From Paludibacteraceae bacterium (GTDB taxonomy: Bacteria > Bacteroidota > Bacteroidia > Bacteroidales > Paludibacteraceae), in the NCBI GenBank assembly GCA_905235225.1, contig CAJOKE010000035.1:1-51564 (forward strand): a DNA stretch of 51,564 nt, in the 5' to 3' direction. The translations under genes and the position numbers were made by a program. The notes below the pieces were generated by a model. It searched no databases, was not told where the DNA came from, and saw only the letters and a list, made by a program, of their open reading frames with translations. Shown here piece by piece: positions 9,259-17,474 of the stretch (positions are counted from its first letter, which is position 1; each line of letters begins with the position of its first letter).

Positions 9259-11295
9259 TTGCGTCTGTATGGACACAAATGGGGCACATACGGTGAAACA
9301 AGTGGTACGGCTGAGTTATATATCTTGCCTCTGAAAATTGTGCAGAAAGCGAACATTTCAATTCTTGAGTGGGGCGTAAATGAAATCGCCGTAAGTTATG
9401 CAAATGGTGCGAACGCTAGTGCCATCAATGCTCGTATCGGTACCGGCGATCCAAGTGATGTTGTTAAAGACGGTTTGGGAGGCGATGTATATAAGTTAAC
9501 TAATGTAGGTAACTTGCAGGGCAATCCGGCAAAACAGTTAGTTCTGACAGCTACCGAAAGCGGCACGCCGAAGCAGGCTGTATTCCAAATCCCGTTGATT
9601 GTGACGACCAGCAAGACGGAAGCAGAATTGCGTACTGCGGCCGGAGGTGATGCTATTGCCAAGGGAACAGATGTTGTTATCCGCCGCGATGGTACTTTAA
9701 CAACCGGAACAGCATCCGGTAACTTCGCAGATTTGTATATCTATCCCGGAGGTAAAGCAAATATTAGCAATGATCTCGCGGTAACGAATATCTATCTGCG
9801 TGGTGGATTCAGTTGGTTAGGCGGGGAGTATGGACATCCGCAGATGTTAGTGGCCGACCGTGCAACTGAAGCTAATAAGCGTTTATCCGGTATTGGTGCT
9901 GCAGGTCATGGTATCTACTATGAATTGTATGCAACGAGAGATTTCGGTTACATGATGGCTCTGCCAAAAGATGTAAATCTGAACGATGTCACAAACGGTG
10001 ATGGCGTGAAGAACTTCAAGGCTTGGATTAAGACCTATAATGGCGGTTTCCGTACCGGAGAGAACGGCACGAAAGCATGGGTGAATGCAAGTAGCGTACA
10101 ACGAGGCGTTGGTTATGAGATTATGATTGACCAAAACGTACCGCATAATGGTCGTCCTTATGGCGTATTGCGATTCCCGCTGTTGACCAGTACCGGTTGG
10201 AGTAACGAGACCACAGACTGCACTCCATCCATCATAGCATGGGGTTATGAGAAATGGCAGAATGGTGAAATGATGGCTAATAACGTTGGATGGAACTTAA
10301 TTGGTAACCCATACTTCTCGGCATACGATATTGGCGATACATATGATAGCAAGATTGTGCAACAAGGCTTCCAGAAACACGGCAATCCATGGGATGGAAC
10401 TTGGGATTGGATAGAGGATGATAATACGCGTTATCTGACAATCCCGGAATACACTTGGGATGATTATCGTGAAGTGCGTACCGAAAATTATAAATTGGAT
10501 GCGTTCTATCCGTTCTTCATACAGGTTAATGTCGGAACAAAAGAGACTCCTGGAACGTTGTCATTTGGCGGTTCTAAAGCCTTGAAGTTACCGTCCATCA
10601 AGCGTGATGCTATACCTGAACGCGAAAGCATACTTGACTTCCAATTGCATGATGAGAATAGCACGAATGATATTGCCGGTTTGAACATTAGCAATCGTTA
10701 TTCCGAGGCATTCGATACAAACGATAAAGAGAAGACCATTAGGAATTTGAATTATCTGAAAGTTTATACGATAGTAGATGGTATTCGTACCGCGTTCAAC
10801 TCATTACCAGAGGAAACAGCAACTCAACCGATACCAGTCGGAGTAGTTATTCCGCAAGCTGGAGATTATACATTTGAGTTACTGGAGAACAAGGATTATA
10901 GCGCATTTGAACATATCTGGTTAACGGATTATTCGATGAGTAGAATGACTGACTTGCTGGTAGATAGATATACATTCTCCGGCACGGCAGGACAATATGA
11001 CGAGCGTTTTGCTATCAATGCTATTCTGAAAGCAGAAACACCGACTGATATCGAATCCATAAGTGGTGGCAATTTGATGGATATTAGTGTTTATGGTGGA
11101 GAAAAACGCTTGGCTATTCGCGAAGTGCCTACAGGAGCTAATGTTTGGGTATATGACTATACCGGAAAACTTGTAGCCGTTTGGATTAATGTTCGTGAGT
11201 CCGGTCTATATACTGATGTACCTGCAGCTGGTGTTTATAACGTAAGAGCTGTATTAGGCAATCAGTCTGTAACAAAACGTGCAATTGTAAGGTAA
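9259..11295 (+). CDS. C-terminal part of the frameshifted surface protein, with T9SS type A-like sorting domain
   Basis: The frame is open from 9193 to TAA at 11293-11295. The first usable codon at 9259 is TTG and there is no ATG near it, as expected for the distal half of a split gene. The body is a beta-rich domain of the kind that precedes C-terminal sorting domains in Bacteroidales surface proteins. The last 70 or so residues contain NVWVYDYTGKLV, then GVYNVRAVLGNQ, and end in KRAIVR, the pattern of a type A CTD recognised by the T9SS. Domain assignment is by pattern recognition, not alignment. Joined to 6348-9200 it gives about 1648 aa. Confidence 0.8.
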   Translation: MRLYGHKWGTYGETSGTAELYILPLKIVQKANISILEWGVNEIAVSYANGANASAINARIGTGDPSDVVKDGLGGDVYKLTNVGNLQGNPAKQLVLTATESGTPKQAVFQIPLIVTTSKTEAELRTAAGGDAIAKGTDVVIRRDGTLTTGTASGNFADLYIYPGGKANISNDLAVTNIYLRGGFSWLGGEYGHPQMLVADRATEANKRLSGIGAAGHGIYYELYATRDFGYMMALPKDVNLNDVTNGDGVKNFKAWIKTYNGGFRTGENGTKAWVNASSVQRGVGYEIMIDQNVPHNGRPYGVLRFPLLTSTGWSNETTDCTPSIIAWGYEKWQNGEMMANNVGWNLIGNPYFSAYDIGDTYDSKIVQQGFQKHGNPWDGTWDWIEDDNTRYLTIPEYTWDDYREVRTENYKLDAFYPFFIQVNVGTKETPGTLSFGGSKALKLPSIKRDAIPERESILDFQLHDENSTNDIAGLNISNRYSEAFDTNDKEKTIRNLNYLKVYTIVDGIRTAFNSLPEETATQPIPVGVVIPQAGDYTFELLENKDYSAFEHIWLTDYSMSRMTDLLVDRYTFSGTAGQYDERFAINAILKAETPTDIESISGGNLMDISVYGGEKRLAIREVPTGANVWVYDYTGKLVAVWINVRESGLYTDVPAAGVYNVRAVLGNQSVTKRAIVR

Positions 11296-11338
11296 TCAAT
11301 AAATAATGATTAATGAATTTGTGAAAGGAGACACGATT

Positions 11339-11710
11339 ATGAAAACATTGAGATATTTATTGGTAAGCTTCACAGTGATGATAGTAATGAGCGTTAGTGC
11401 CCAAAGTATGGCAGAACCTCCTCGTGCAGATTTTCATTCCACATCGTCTATGGTATGGTCGGGTTCGACCTTACCACAGGCGGTTCAGGAAGGGGCCTAT
11501 ACGACCTATGACAATGGTTATAATCCGAGTCGAGCCAATAAGCCCGGCATAAGAAGAGATGATAATCCTGGGGGAGGATTTAACTCTGATGACAACAACA
11601 ATGATCGTGACGAACCGTGGAAAGATCCCATCGGCGATGCGGCGTGGCCGCTGTTGGTGTTAGCGGCGGCATTTATGGTTCGCGTGTATTTGCGCAGACG
11701 CAGGGCATAG
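11339..11710 (+). CDS. Small exported protein with C-terminal membrane segment and Arg tail
   Basis: 123 aa from ATG 11339, preferred over an in-frame ATG at 11306 because an AGGAG lies about 8 nt upstream and the signal peptide begins right at this Met. Residues 1-22 are a signal peptide ending near SVSAQS. The middle is Asn/Asp/Gly-rich and probably disordered. The C-terminus has the layout of a sorting or anchoring tail: a short conserved-looking motif (DPIGDAAWPLL), one hydrophobic helix, then RVYLRRRRA. That order resembles LPXTG- or PEP-CTERM-type tails, but I cannot assign it to a named system. It is the last gene of the surface cluster, 43 nt after the T9SS-type protein and just before a terminator, so joint expression with it is likely. 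Function unknown. Confidence 0.75.
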   Translation: MKTLRYLLVSFTVMIVMSVSAQSMAEPPRADFHSTSSMVWSGSTLPQAVQEGAYTTYDNGYNPSRANKPGIRRDDNPGGGFNSDDNNNDRDEPWKDPIGDAAWPLLVLAAAFMVRVYLRRRRA

Positions 11711-11727
11711 GGTGCCGTGACGGGGTT

Positions 11728-11764
11728 AAAAGAGTGCAGCTTGGAAAAGTTGCACTCTTTTTTT
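11728..11764 (+). terminator. Rho-independent terminator after the surface cluster
   Basis: Perfect 11-bp stem AAAAGAGTGCA / TGCACTCTTTT with a 12-nt loop, the right arm running into a T-tract (to 11764). It lies 17 nt after the stop of the small exported protein and ends the surface-protein transcript. Confidence 0.85.
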
Positions 11765-11815
11765 ATGTGTTATGCGGGGTTTGAAAGTATTCACAGGGTA
11801 TTTATCCATTACTTT

Positions 11816-11870
11816 TGACCTATGGGTGAGCTTTGGGGGACTTGTGCTTGACTTATGGGCGACCTTTGGG
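11816..11870 (-). repeat. 11-bp tandem array, five units
   Basis: Five contiguous 11-bp units on the + strand: tgacctatggg, tgagctttggg, ggacttgtgct, tgacttatggg, cgacctttggg. Read on the minus strand they match, unit by unit and including the degenerate AGCACAAGT unit, the eight-unit array at 39068-39155. Similarity extends into both flanks (gacttcttccc on one side, aagtaa-ggataa on the other). Confidence 0.85.
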
Positions 11871-11921
11871 AAGAAGTCGGAAAGAAAGGGGAAATTTTGG
11901 AAAAGAAAGTGATTATTTTTT

Positions 11922-11990
11922 CGTACTGACGTACTGACGGGATGGCGTACTGATTTTTCGGGACTGGCGTACTGACGTTCCATCGTACTG
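11922..11990 (+). repeat. Cluster of five CGTACTG motifs
   Basis: CGTACTG begins at 11922, 11930, 11946, 11968 and 11984, with spacings 8, 16, 22 and 16 nt. Three copies extend to CGTACTGAC. This is too regular for chance in a region of this size. Role unknown; a protein-binding site cluster upstream of the dcw promoter is one possibility. Confidence 0.6.
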
Positions 11991-12179
11991 CCGTAGAGCG
12001 AAGCGTATAGTGCGCCGTGTGGAGTGGGTTTGACCCACTTTGCACCACTTTGTTAATAAGTTGTGTAAAGTATTGGTTGACAATGTGTTGCTGTTATGTT
12101 AAAAATGTTGAAAACCTGTAAATTTTGCTGTTGAAAAATTTTTTGTGGTGAAAAGTGGGGATATATCAAATATTTTTTG

Positions 12180-12187
12180 TACCTTTG
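12180..12187 (+). promoter_or_regulatory. Promoter -7 element of the dcw operon
   Basis: TACCTTTG matches the Bacteroidota -7 consensus TAnnTTTG. No clear TTTG is found at the usual 19-21 nt upstream (the nearest is 12142-12145), so the -33 is weak or activation depends on upstream sequence. The start of transcription would be near 12194, giving a leader of about 200 nt. Confidence 0.6.
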
Positions 12188-12212
12188 CAGCGGATTTTGA
12201 TAAAAAGCAGGG

Positions 12213-12353
12213 GAAGCCAAGAGAGAAGGAGAAGCCAAGAGAGAAGGAGAAGCCAAGAGAAAGGGAAAGTCAAAAGAGCAGGGAAGGCAAGGGAACAAGG
12301 AGAACAAAAGAAACAAAGAAAACGAAGGAGACAGAGAAAACGAAGGAGACTAA
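12213..12353 (+). repeat. Purine-rich mraZ leader built from 18-bp tandem repeats
   Basis: Two exact copies of gaagccaagagagaagga (12213-12230, 12231-12248) and a third with two changes (12249-12266) are followed by degenerate copies. A second pair, gaaaacgaaggagacaga and gaaaacgaaggagactaa, spans 12318-12353. The untranslated leader from about 12194 to 12395 is almost entirely A and G. One frame through it is open and ends in an ATGA overlap with mraZ, but it has no start codon downstream of the promoter. Confidence 0.8.
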
Positions 12354-12395
12354 GAAAACAGTGCGTTCAAGACGCAATGAAATAGAAGATAAAGC

Positions 12396-12869
12396 ATGAG
12401 TACATTCATTGGGAACATAGAGGTAAAGGCTGACGAGAAGGGCAGGATATTCATTCCTGCCGCGTATCGCAGGATATTGGCGGAGACAGAGTCCAAGCGT
12501 ATCGTCATGCGGCGCGATACAGACAATGCGTGTCTGATATTCTATCCGGAGACGGTATGGAATGACAAGGTGTCGTCTCTGCGCCACGCTTTGGATGAAT
12601 GGGATCCAGAGGACCAGCTGCTGCTGATGCAGTTCATGTCGGATGCGGAATTGCTGGAGCCGGACAACCAAGGGCGTGTGCTGCTACAGAAGCGTAACTT
12701 CGAGTGCCTGAATGACGGTCAGAGCCAGAGCGAGAGTCTGATTTTCGTGGGTATGTTTGACCGTTTCGCCCTGTGGAACCCTGAAGTGTTTGCGATGAAG
12801 AAACTTGAGCAGCATGACCTTGCGGAGCGTATCCGCAGCCGGATGAAAAAAGAGCATGGAACAGTATGA
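12396..12869 (+). CDS. mraZ: Transcriptional regulator MraZ
   Basis: 157 aa, the usual length of MraZ. It has the two-fold AbrB-like repeat with the paired DxxxR signatures: D13-E-K-G-R17 in the first half and DNQGR in the second. In other bacteria MraZ is a ring-forming DNA-binding protein that represses its own dcw operon through short direct repeats upstream of the promoter. It is the first gene of the cluster and overlaps rsmH by 4 nt (ATGA), so the two are translationally coupled. The TGGG-containing 11-bp array about 0.5 kb upstream resembles MraZ sites only loosely (E. coli sites repeat at 10 bp), so that link is speculative. Confidence 0.95.
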   Translation: MSTFIGNIEVKADEKGRIFIPAAYRRILAETESKRIVMRRDTDNACLIFYPETVWNDKVSSLRHALDEWDPEDQLLLMQFMSDAELLEPDNQGRVLLQKRNFECLNDGQSQSESLIFVGMFDRFALWNPEVFAMKKLEQHDLAERIRSRMKKEHGTV

Positions 12870-13828
12870 CGGATAATGTATATCACATACCGGCGATGTT
12901 GGAAGAGACGATGCGGGGCTTGGATATTAAGCCCGGCGGCGTATATGTGGATGTGACATTCGGCGGCGGCGGTCACAGCCGAGCCATCATGGAACGGGGC
13001 GGCGGTAAGGTGCAGTTGTATTCGTTCGACCAAGACATTGAAGCCTATGAGAATGAGGTCAAACGGGGTGAGCTGCTGCATAATGAGAACTGGCATTTCG
13101 TGCATGGCAACTTCCGTTACCTTTCGAACTTCATGGATTATTACGGAGTGAGCGGGATAGACGGTCTGATAGCCGACCTCGGTGTGAGTTTTCATCACTT
13201 TGACGAACCTGAGCGGGGTTTCAGTTTCCGTTTCGACGCGCCCTTGGATATGCGTATGAACCAAAAAGCGGGTCAGACGGCAGCAGACCTTATAAATATA
13301 TACAGTGAGGAAGAATTGGGGCGTGTGCTGTCGTTATACGGCGAACTGAAGAACGCAAGGCAGATAGCGCGGAAGCTGATACAGCACCGTCCGATTGTGA
13401 CGACGGGCGATGTGGTGAGGGCGTTGGATATAACGGACAAGAACAATACAGGTATTGAGAATATCGACCCGCGCAAGAAGAAAGAGCTGACCTGCGTGTT
13501 TCAGGCGTTGCGTATAGCGGTGAACGATGAATTAGGTGCGTTGCGCGAGATGTTGGTTGCGGCAAAGGATTTGCTGAAGCCCGGCGGGAGGATTGTTGTG
13601 CTGACATATCACTCATTGGAGGACCGGATAGTGAAGAACTTCCTGCGTAGCGGCAATCTGGACGGAGAGATAGAGAAGGACTTTTACGGCAATATCCTGA
13701 CGCCGTTTGTTGTGATAGAGAAAGGAGCAGTAGCGAGTGCGGACGAGGTAGCCCGCAATCCCCGTTCGCGAAGTGCAAAACTGCGTGTGGCGGAGAAGAA
13801 AGCGTATGTAGAAAAACAAGCAGAGTAA
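12866..13828 (+). CDS. rsmH: 16S rRNA m4C1402 methyltransferase RsmH (MraW)
   Basis: 320 aa, full length for the family. The SAM-binding motif VDVTFGGGGHSRAI lies near residues 28-41. Further family motifs are IADLGVSFHHFDEPERGFSF, FQALRIAVNDEL and the C-terminal TYHSLEDRIVK. The enzyme N4-methylates C1402 in the ribosomal P site. It overlaps mraZ by ATGA and shares a base with the next gene (TAATG), typical of the packed dcw operon. Nothing in the sequence looks damaged. Confidence 0.97.
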   Translation: MTDNVYHIPAMLEETMRGLDIKPGGVYVDVTFGGGGHSRAIMERGGGKVQLYSFDQDIEAYENEVKRGELLHNENWHFVHGNFRYLSNFMDYYGVSGIDGLIADLGVSFHHFDEPERGFSFRFDAPLDMRMNQKAGQTAADLINIYSEEELGRVLSLYGELKNARQIARKLIQHRPIVTTGDVVRALDITDKNNTGIENIDPRKKKELTCVFQALRIAVNDELGALREMLVAAKDLLKPGGRIVVLTYHSLEDRIVKNFLRSGNLDGEIEKDFYGNILTPFVVIEKGAVASADEVARNPRSRSAKLRVAEKKAYVEKQAE

Positions 13829-14151
13829 TGGCAGACCCGAAGACCCGTAAAATACAAGGTGTGCTGAACGGAGAGTTTCTCCGCAGCGAGCGTGTACGCA
13901 AGCAATACAAGCTGTTTGCGCTGATAGTGGTACTTGTGTTTTTTTATATCCTTGCGGGTTACCGCTCGATGCAGCAACAGCACAGACTGACGGACTTGCG
14001 CAAGGAAGTGAGGGACAAGCGTTTCGAGTATCTGACATTGTCCGCGGAACTGGTCAGCCGCACGCGGCAGTCGCAAGTAATAGCGAGCCTTGCCGAAAGG
14101 GGCAGCAATTTGAAACCGAACGAGACACCAGCCATCAAAGTGGGGAAATAA
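13828..14151 (+). CDS. ftsL: FtsL-like division protein
   Basis: 107 aa. It has a cytoplasmic N-terminus of about 30 basic residues, one membrane helix (residues about 31-47, LFALIVVLVFFYILAGY) and a predicted coiled coil (about 50-85) in the periplasm. This is the bitopic layout of FtsL, which bridges FtsQ, FtsB and FtsW/FtsI in the divisome. Sequence similarity among FtsL proteins is low, so the call rests on topology, size and its position between rsmH and the transpeptidase gene. Confidence 0.85.
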   Translation: MADPKTRKIQGVLNGEFLRSERVRKQYKLFALIVVLVFFYILAGYRSMQQQHRLTDLRKEVRDKRFEYLTLSAELVSRTRQSQVIASLAERGSNLKPNETPAIKVGK

Positions 14152-14154
14152 ACT

Positions 14155-15984
14155 ATGGGTGACAACCAACGAAATACCATATTGCGATTTGCAGCTGTAT
14201 TTGTGCTGATAGTGGTCGGTTTTGTGTCGGTTTTTGTCAAGATAATCGTGATACAAACGAAGGAACGCGACCAGTGGCTGAAAGTGGCAGACAGCCAAGT
14301 GAGGACGAATCAGCCGATCAAGGCGACGCGGGGTAATATATTAGACTGCGAGGGACGTATATTAGCGTCGAGCATGCCGCAGTACTATATTCAGATGGAC
14401 ACCCGCGTGGAGGCACTTCATCTGGGCGGGGACACCTTGTTCTACCGGTATGTGGATACGATAGCGAACGGTCTGAGCCGTATTATCGGTGACCGTTCGG
14501 AGGAAGAATACCGCAACCTGATGGTAAACGCATTCAAAGCGAAAAGGAACAGGGACCGGATTATCAACAAACTGACGAAACGGCGTATTACCTATACGGA
14601 GCGCAAAGAGGTGGAGAAGTTGCCTCTTGTACGGCGCGGCGTATATAAGTCGGGAATCAGTTTCGAGGACCAACACCGCCGTGTGAAGCCGTTCGGCAGT
14701 CTTGCGAGCCGCACGATAGGCAGTATATACGGTGACGGTGGTTACGGCAACGCGGGTTTGGAGAAGCGTTTTGAGAAGGAGTTGGCAGGCAGGGACGGTA
14801 TCAGTACGCGGCAGCGTGTCGGCGGCCGGTGGGAGAATGTTCAGGTCGAGGAAGAAGAGGATGGTCTGGATGTGGTGACAACACTGAATACGGATTTGCA
14901 GGATATAGTGGAGACGGCATTGCGCGAGCGTCTGAACGCGACGAGTGCGGACTGGGGCTGCTGCATTCTGATGGAAACGAAGAGCGGGCATATCAAGGCT
15001 ATTTCCAATCTGGACAGGACTTCGGACGGTCAGTACGTTGAGGCAATGAACCATGCGGTGACGCGCGTGGAACCCGGTTCGACCTTCAAGACGATAGCCT
15101 TGATGGCGGCATTGGATGACGGGAAAGTGAACCTGTATGACACGGTGCGCGTATATCGTGACGGATGGATATATCTCGGCAAATCGAAGCATACTGATTC
15201 GCACCCGAAAGATACGGTATATACAGTGCGCAGTGCGCTTGCGGTCAGTTCGAATATCGCGCTTGCGAAGATTATCACATCCGCCTATGACGGAAATGCG
15301 GAGAAGTTCGTTCGCAAACTGGAGAAGATGAACCTGCGCGACAGTTTCTACAGCGAGATTCCGGGTGCGGACAAGCCGCGGATAGAGATACCGAATGATG
15401 CGGTGACAATCAGCAAGATGTCTTACGGTTATTCGGTGGAGTTGAGTCCAATGCAGATACTGGCATTCTATAACGGTGTGGCGAACAACGGGCGTATAGT
15501 GCGTCCGATGTTAGTGAGCGAGCTGCAGGAAAACGGGCAGACGGTGAAGCGGTATGAGACAGAGACCATCAAGTCGTCGATGTGCAAAAAATCGACGCTG
15601 AACGATATACGCGCCTGCCTGCATGATGTTGTGTGGGACAATAATTTAGGAACGGCATCAGTCCGCAAATGGGCAGGGAAAGTAGTCGCCTACAAGGCGC
15701 AGAGCGAATTAGTGCATATAGCGGGCAAGACAGGGACGGCGCAGTTGCTGAAGAACGGCCGGTACACAGGCAGGAACCACCGCATGACATTTGTGGGGTA
15801 TTTTCCGGAAGAGGCACCTCAGTACACCTGCATATGTATGATAGAGAACCCCAAGAACTATCCGCTGTACGATGCGGGATATGACTGTGGTAATGTGGTA
15901 CGGTCAATAGCGGAAAAGACTATTGCGTACAGTGACTGTTATGCAATTAGAAAAGGTGAGTTGGAATTAGTTAAACGTAAATAA
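14155..15984 (+). CDS. ftsI: Septal peptidoglycan transpeptidase (class B PBP, FtsI/PBP3)
   Basis: 609 aa. An N-terminal membrane anchor (about residues 10-31) is followed by the PBP dimerisation domain ([14 protein letters not shown] near residue 60). The transpeptidase domain has all three active-site motifs: S309-T-F-K312, S365-S-N367 and K525-T-G527. It cross-links septal peptidoglycan together with FtsW. The protein ends about 80 residues after KTG with no C-terminal PASTA domain, which many Bacteroidales FtsI homologues carry. It starts 3 nt after ftsL and ends 1 nt before murE. Confidence 0.95.
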   Translation: MGDNQRNTILRFAAVFVLIVVGFVSVFVKIIVIQTKERDQWLKVADSQVRTNQPIKATRGNILDCEGRILASSMPQYYIQMDTRVEALHLGGDTLFYRYVDTIANGLSRIIGDRSEEEYRNLMVNAFKAKRNRDRIINKLTKRRITYTERKEVEKLPLVRRGVYKSGISFEDQHRRVKPFGSLASRTIGSIYGDGGYGNAGLEKRFEKELAGRDGISTRQRVGGRWENVQVEEEEDGLDVVTTLNTDLQDIVETALRERLNATSADWGCCILMETKSGHIKAISNLDRTSDGQYVEAMNHAVTRVEPGSTFKTIALMAALDDGKVNLYDTVRVYRDGWIYLGKSKHTDSHPKDTVYTVRSALAVSSNIALAKIITSAYDGNAEKFVRKLEKMNLRDSFYSEIPGADKPRIEIPNDAVTISKMSYGYSVELSPMQILAFYNGVANNGRIVRPMLVSELQENGQTVKRYETETIKSSMCKKSTLNDIRACLHDVVWDNNLGTASVRKWAGKVVAYKAQSELVHIAGKTGTAQLLKNGRYTGRNHRMTFVGYFPEEAPQYTCICMIENPKNYPLYDAGYDCGNVVRSIAEKTIAYSDCYAIRKGELELVKRK

Positions 15985-15985
15985 T

Positions 15986-17437
15986 ATGAAACTGAGTGAA
16001 TTACTGAGTGTTATAGAGCCATTGCGTGTGGTAGGGAATGCCGATATAGCAATTAGCGGAATCCAGTTTGACTCGCGCAAGGTGGGTTGCGGCGACCTTT
16101 TTGTAGCGCAAGTGGGAACGGCTGTTGACGGGCATGAGTATATTGCGGCATGTGTGGATAAGGGTGCCGTTGCGGTTGTGCTGAGTAAGGCGGAATACAT
16201 CCCGTTGTCATCGGACGGTGTGTGCTATGTGCAAGTGGACAATACGGACAAGGCACTCGGTTTGCTGTCAAGCAAGTGGTTCGGCGATCCGTCACGCAGT
16301 CTGACGCTTGTCGGTGTGACAGGGACAAACGGCAAGACAACGATAGCAACATTGCTGTACAAGTTAGTCCGTGCGGCGGGACATAAGGCCGGATTGCTGT
16401 CCACAGTGGTCAATTACGTGGATGATGAGGCGGTGCCGGCTACGCATACGACGCCGGATGCGCTGGAACTGAACGGTTTGCTCAGACGGATGGTTGATGC
16501 GGGTTGCGAGTATGCGTTCATGGAGGTCAGCAGTCATGCGATAGCGCAGGAGCGTATAGCGGGTTTGGATTTTGACGGTGCGCTGTTTACCAACCTGACA
16601 CGCGACCACATAGACTATCACAAGACATTTGACAACTACCGTGATACGAAGAAAAGGCTGTTTGACGGACTCAAGAAAGAGGCATTTGCCGTAACGAATA
16701 AGGATGACCGTAACGGGTTCGTAATGACGCAAAATACGAAGGCGAAGGTGTATTCTTATTCGGTACGCGCAATGGCTGACTACCGTGCGCAAGTGATAGA
16801 GGAAGGTTTTGAGGGCATGCTGCTGCAAGTTGACGGTCAGGAGGTCTTTGTGCCGCTGGTAGGAAGGTTCAATGTGAGCAATCTGCTGTGTATATACGGT
16901 GCGGCGGTAAATTTGGGATTCGAGAAGACGGAGGTACTGCGAATATTGAGTACGCTGCGTCCTGTAAACGGGCGTTTTGAGACGATACGCAGTCCGAAGG
17001 GTTGGAGCGCCATTATCGATTATGCACACACGCCTGATGCGGTGGACAATGTCATCCAGACCATCCGGGAGATCAAGAAAGAAGGGTCAAAACTGATAAC
17101 GGTTGTGGGTTGCGGCGGCAATCGCGACAAAGGGAAACGTCCGATGATGGCGCAGATAGCGAAACGCGGCAGCGAACAACTGATATTGACAAGTGACAAC
17201 CCGCGTGATGAGGAGCCGCTTGATATACTGCAAGACATGGCGGCCGGACTGACAGAAGAGGAGCTGCGCACAACGCTGATTATAGAGGATCGCGAGTCCG
17301 CCATCAAAACAGCGTGCATTCTTGCGCAGGCGGGAGATGTGGTGCTGGTTGCCGGGAAAGGGCATGAAGATTACCAAATCATCAAAGGTGTGAAGTATCA
17401 TTTTGATGACCATGAGGTAGTTAAACGATTTATATAA
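15986..17437 (+). CDS. murE: UDP-MurNAc-tripeptide ligase MurE, meso-diaminopimelate type
   Basis: 483 aa. It has the Mur ligase ATP loop GTNGKTT (K117), a central domain with EVSSHAI, and a C-terminal domain with [12 protein letters not shown]. The substrate-selecting motif D404-N-P-R407 is the signature of meso-DAP-adding enzymes, so the peptidoglycan should be DAP type. The enzyme works in the cytoplasm, adding DAP to UDP-MurNAc-L-Ala-D-Glu. The start lies 1 nt after the ftsI stop. MurF is not encoded in this window. Confidence 0.96.
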   Translation: MKLSELLSVIEPLRVVGNADIAISGIQFDSRKVGCGDLFVAQVGTAVDGHEYIAACVDKGAVAVVLSKAEYIPLSSDGVCYVQVDNTDKALGLLSSKWFGDPSRSLTLVGVTGTNGKTTIATLLYKLVRAAGHKAGLLSTVVNYVDDEAVPATHTTPDALELNGLLRRMVDAGCEYAFMEVSSHAIAQERIAGLDFDGALFTNLTRDHIDYHKTFDNYRDTKKRLFDGLKKEAFAVTNKDDRNGFVMTQNTKAKVYSYSVRAMADYRAQVIEEGFEGMLLQVDGQEVFVPLVGRFNVSNLLCIYGAAVNLGFEKTEVLRILSTLRPVNGRFETIRSPKGWSAIIDYAHTPDAVDNVIQTIREIKKEGSKLITVVGCGGNRDKGKRPMMAQIAKRGSEQLILTSDNPRDEEPLDILQDMAAGLTEEELRTTLIIEDRESAIKTACILAQAGDVVLVAGKGHEDYQIIKGVKYHFDDHEVVKRFI

Positions 17438-17474
17438 ACGGTCATCATGAGATGGCGATACAAGGAAAGATATT

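Larger units (their letters stand above)
11711..12395. other. 685-bp noncoding region between surface cluster and dcw operon
   Basis: No convincing gene on either strand. From left to right it holds a terminator (11728-11764), a five-unit 11-bp array (11816-11870), five CGTACTG motifs (11922-11990), a small inverted repeat AGTGGGT/ACCCACT (12023-12039), roughly 10-bp-spaced A-tracts (about 12100-12140), a promoter -7 element (12180-12187) and a purine-rich leader with 18-bp repeats up to mraZ. Confidence 0.8.

Noticed and set aside
11816..11870. MraZ operator in the strict sense
   Set aside because: The TGGG cores repeat at 11 bp, not the 10 bp described for E. coli, lie over 300 bp from the promoter, and the same array occurs at 39068 far from mraZ; kept only as a hypothesis.
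12050..12140. Possible replication origin (AT-rich, a near-consensus DnaA box tgtgtaaag at 12062-12070, several ttgaaaa stretches)
   Set aside because: Only one box with one mismatch, no box cluster, no dnaA or other origin-linked gene nearby; A-rich promoter-upstream DNA explains it better.
12145..12399. Lys/Glu-rich 84-codon frame overlapping the mraZ start by ATGA
   Set aside because: Its only start codon (GTG 12145) lies upstream of the predicted transcription start and the repeats are low-complexity purines; treated as an untranslated leader.
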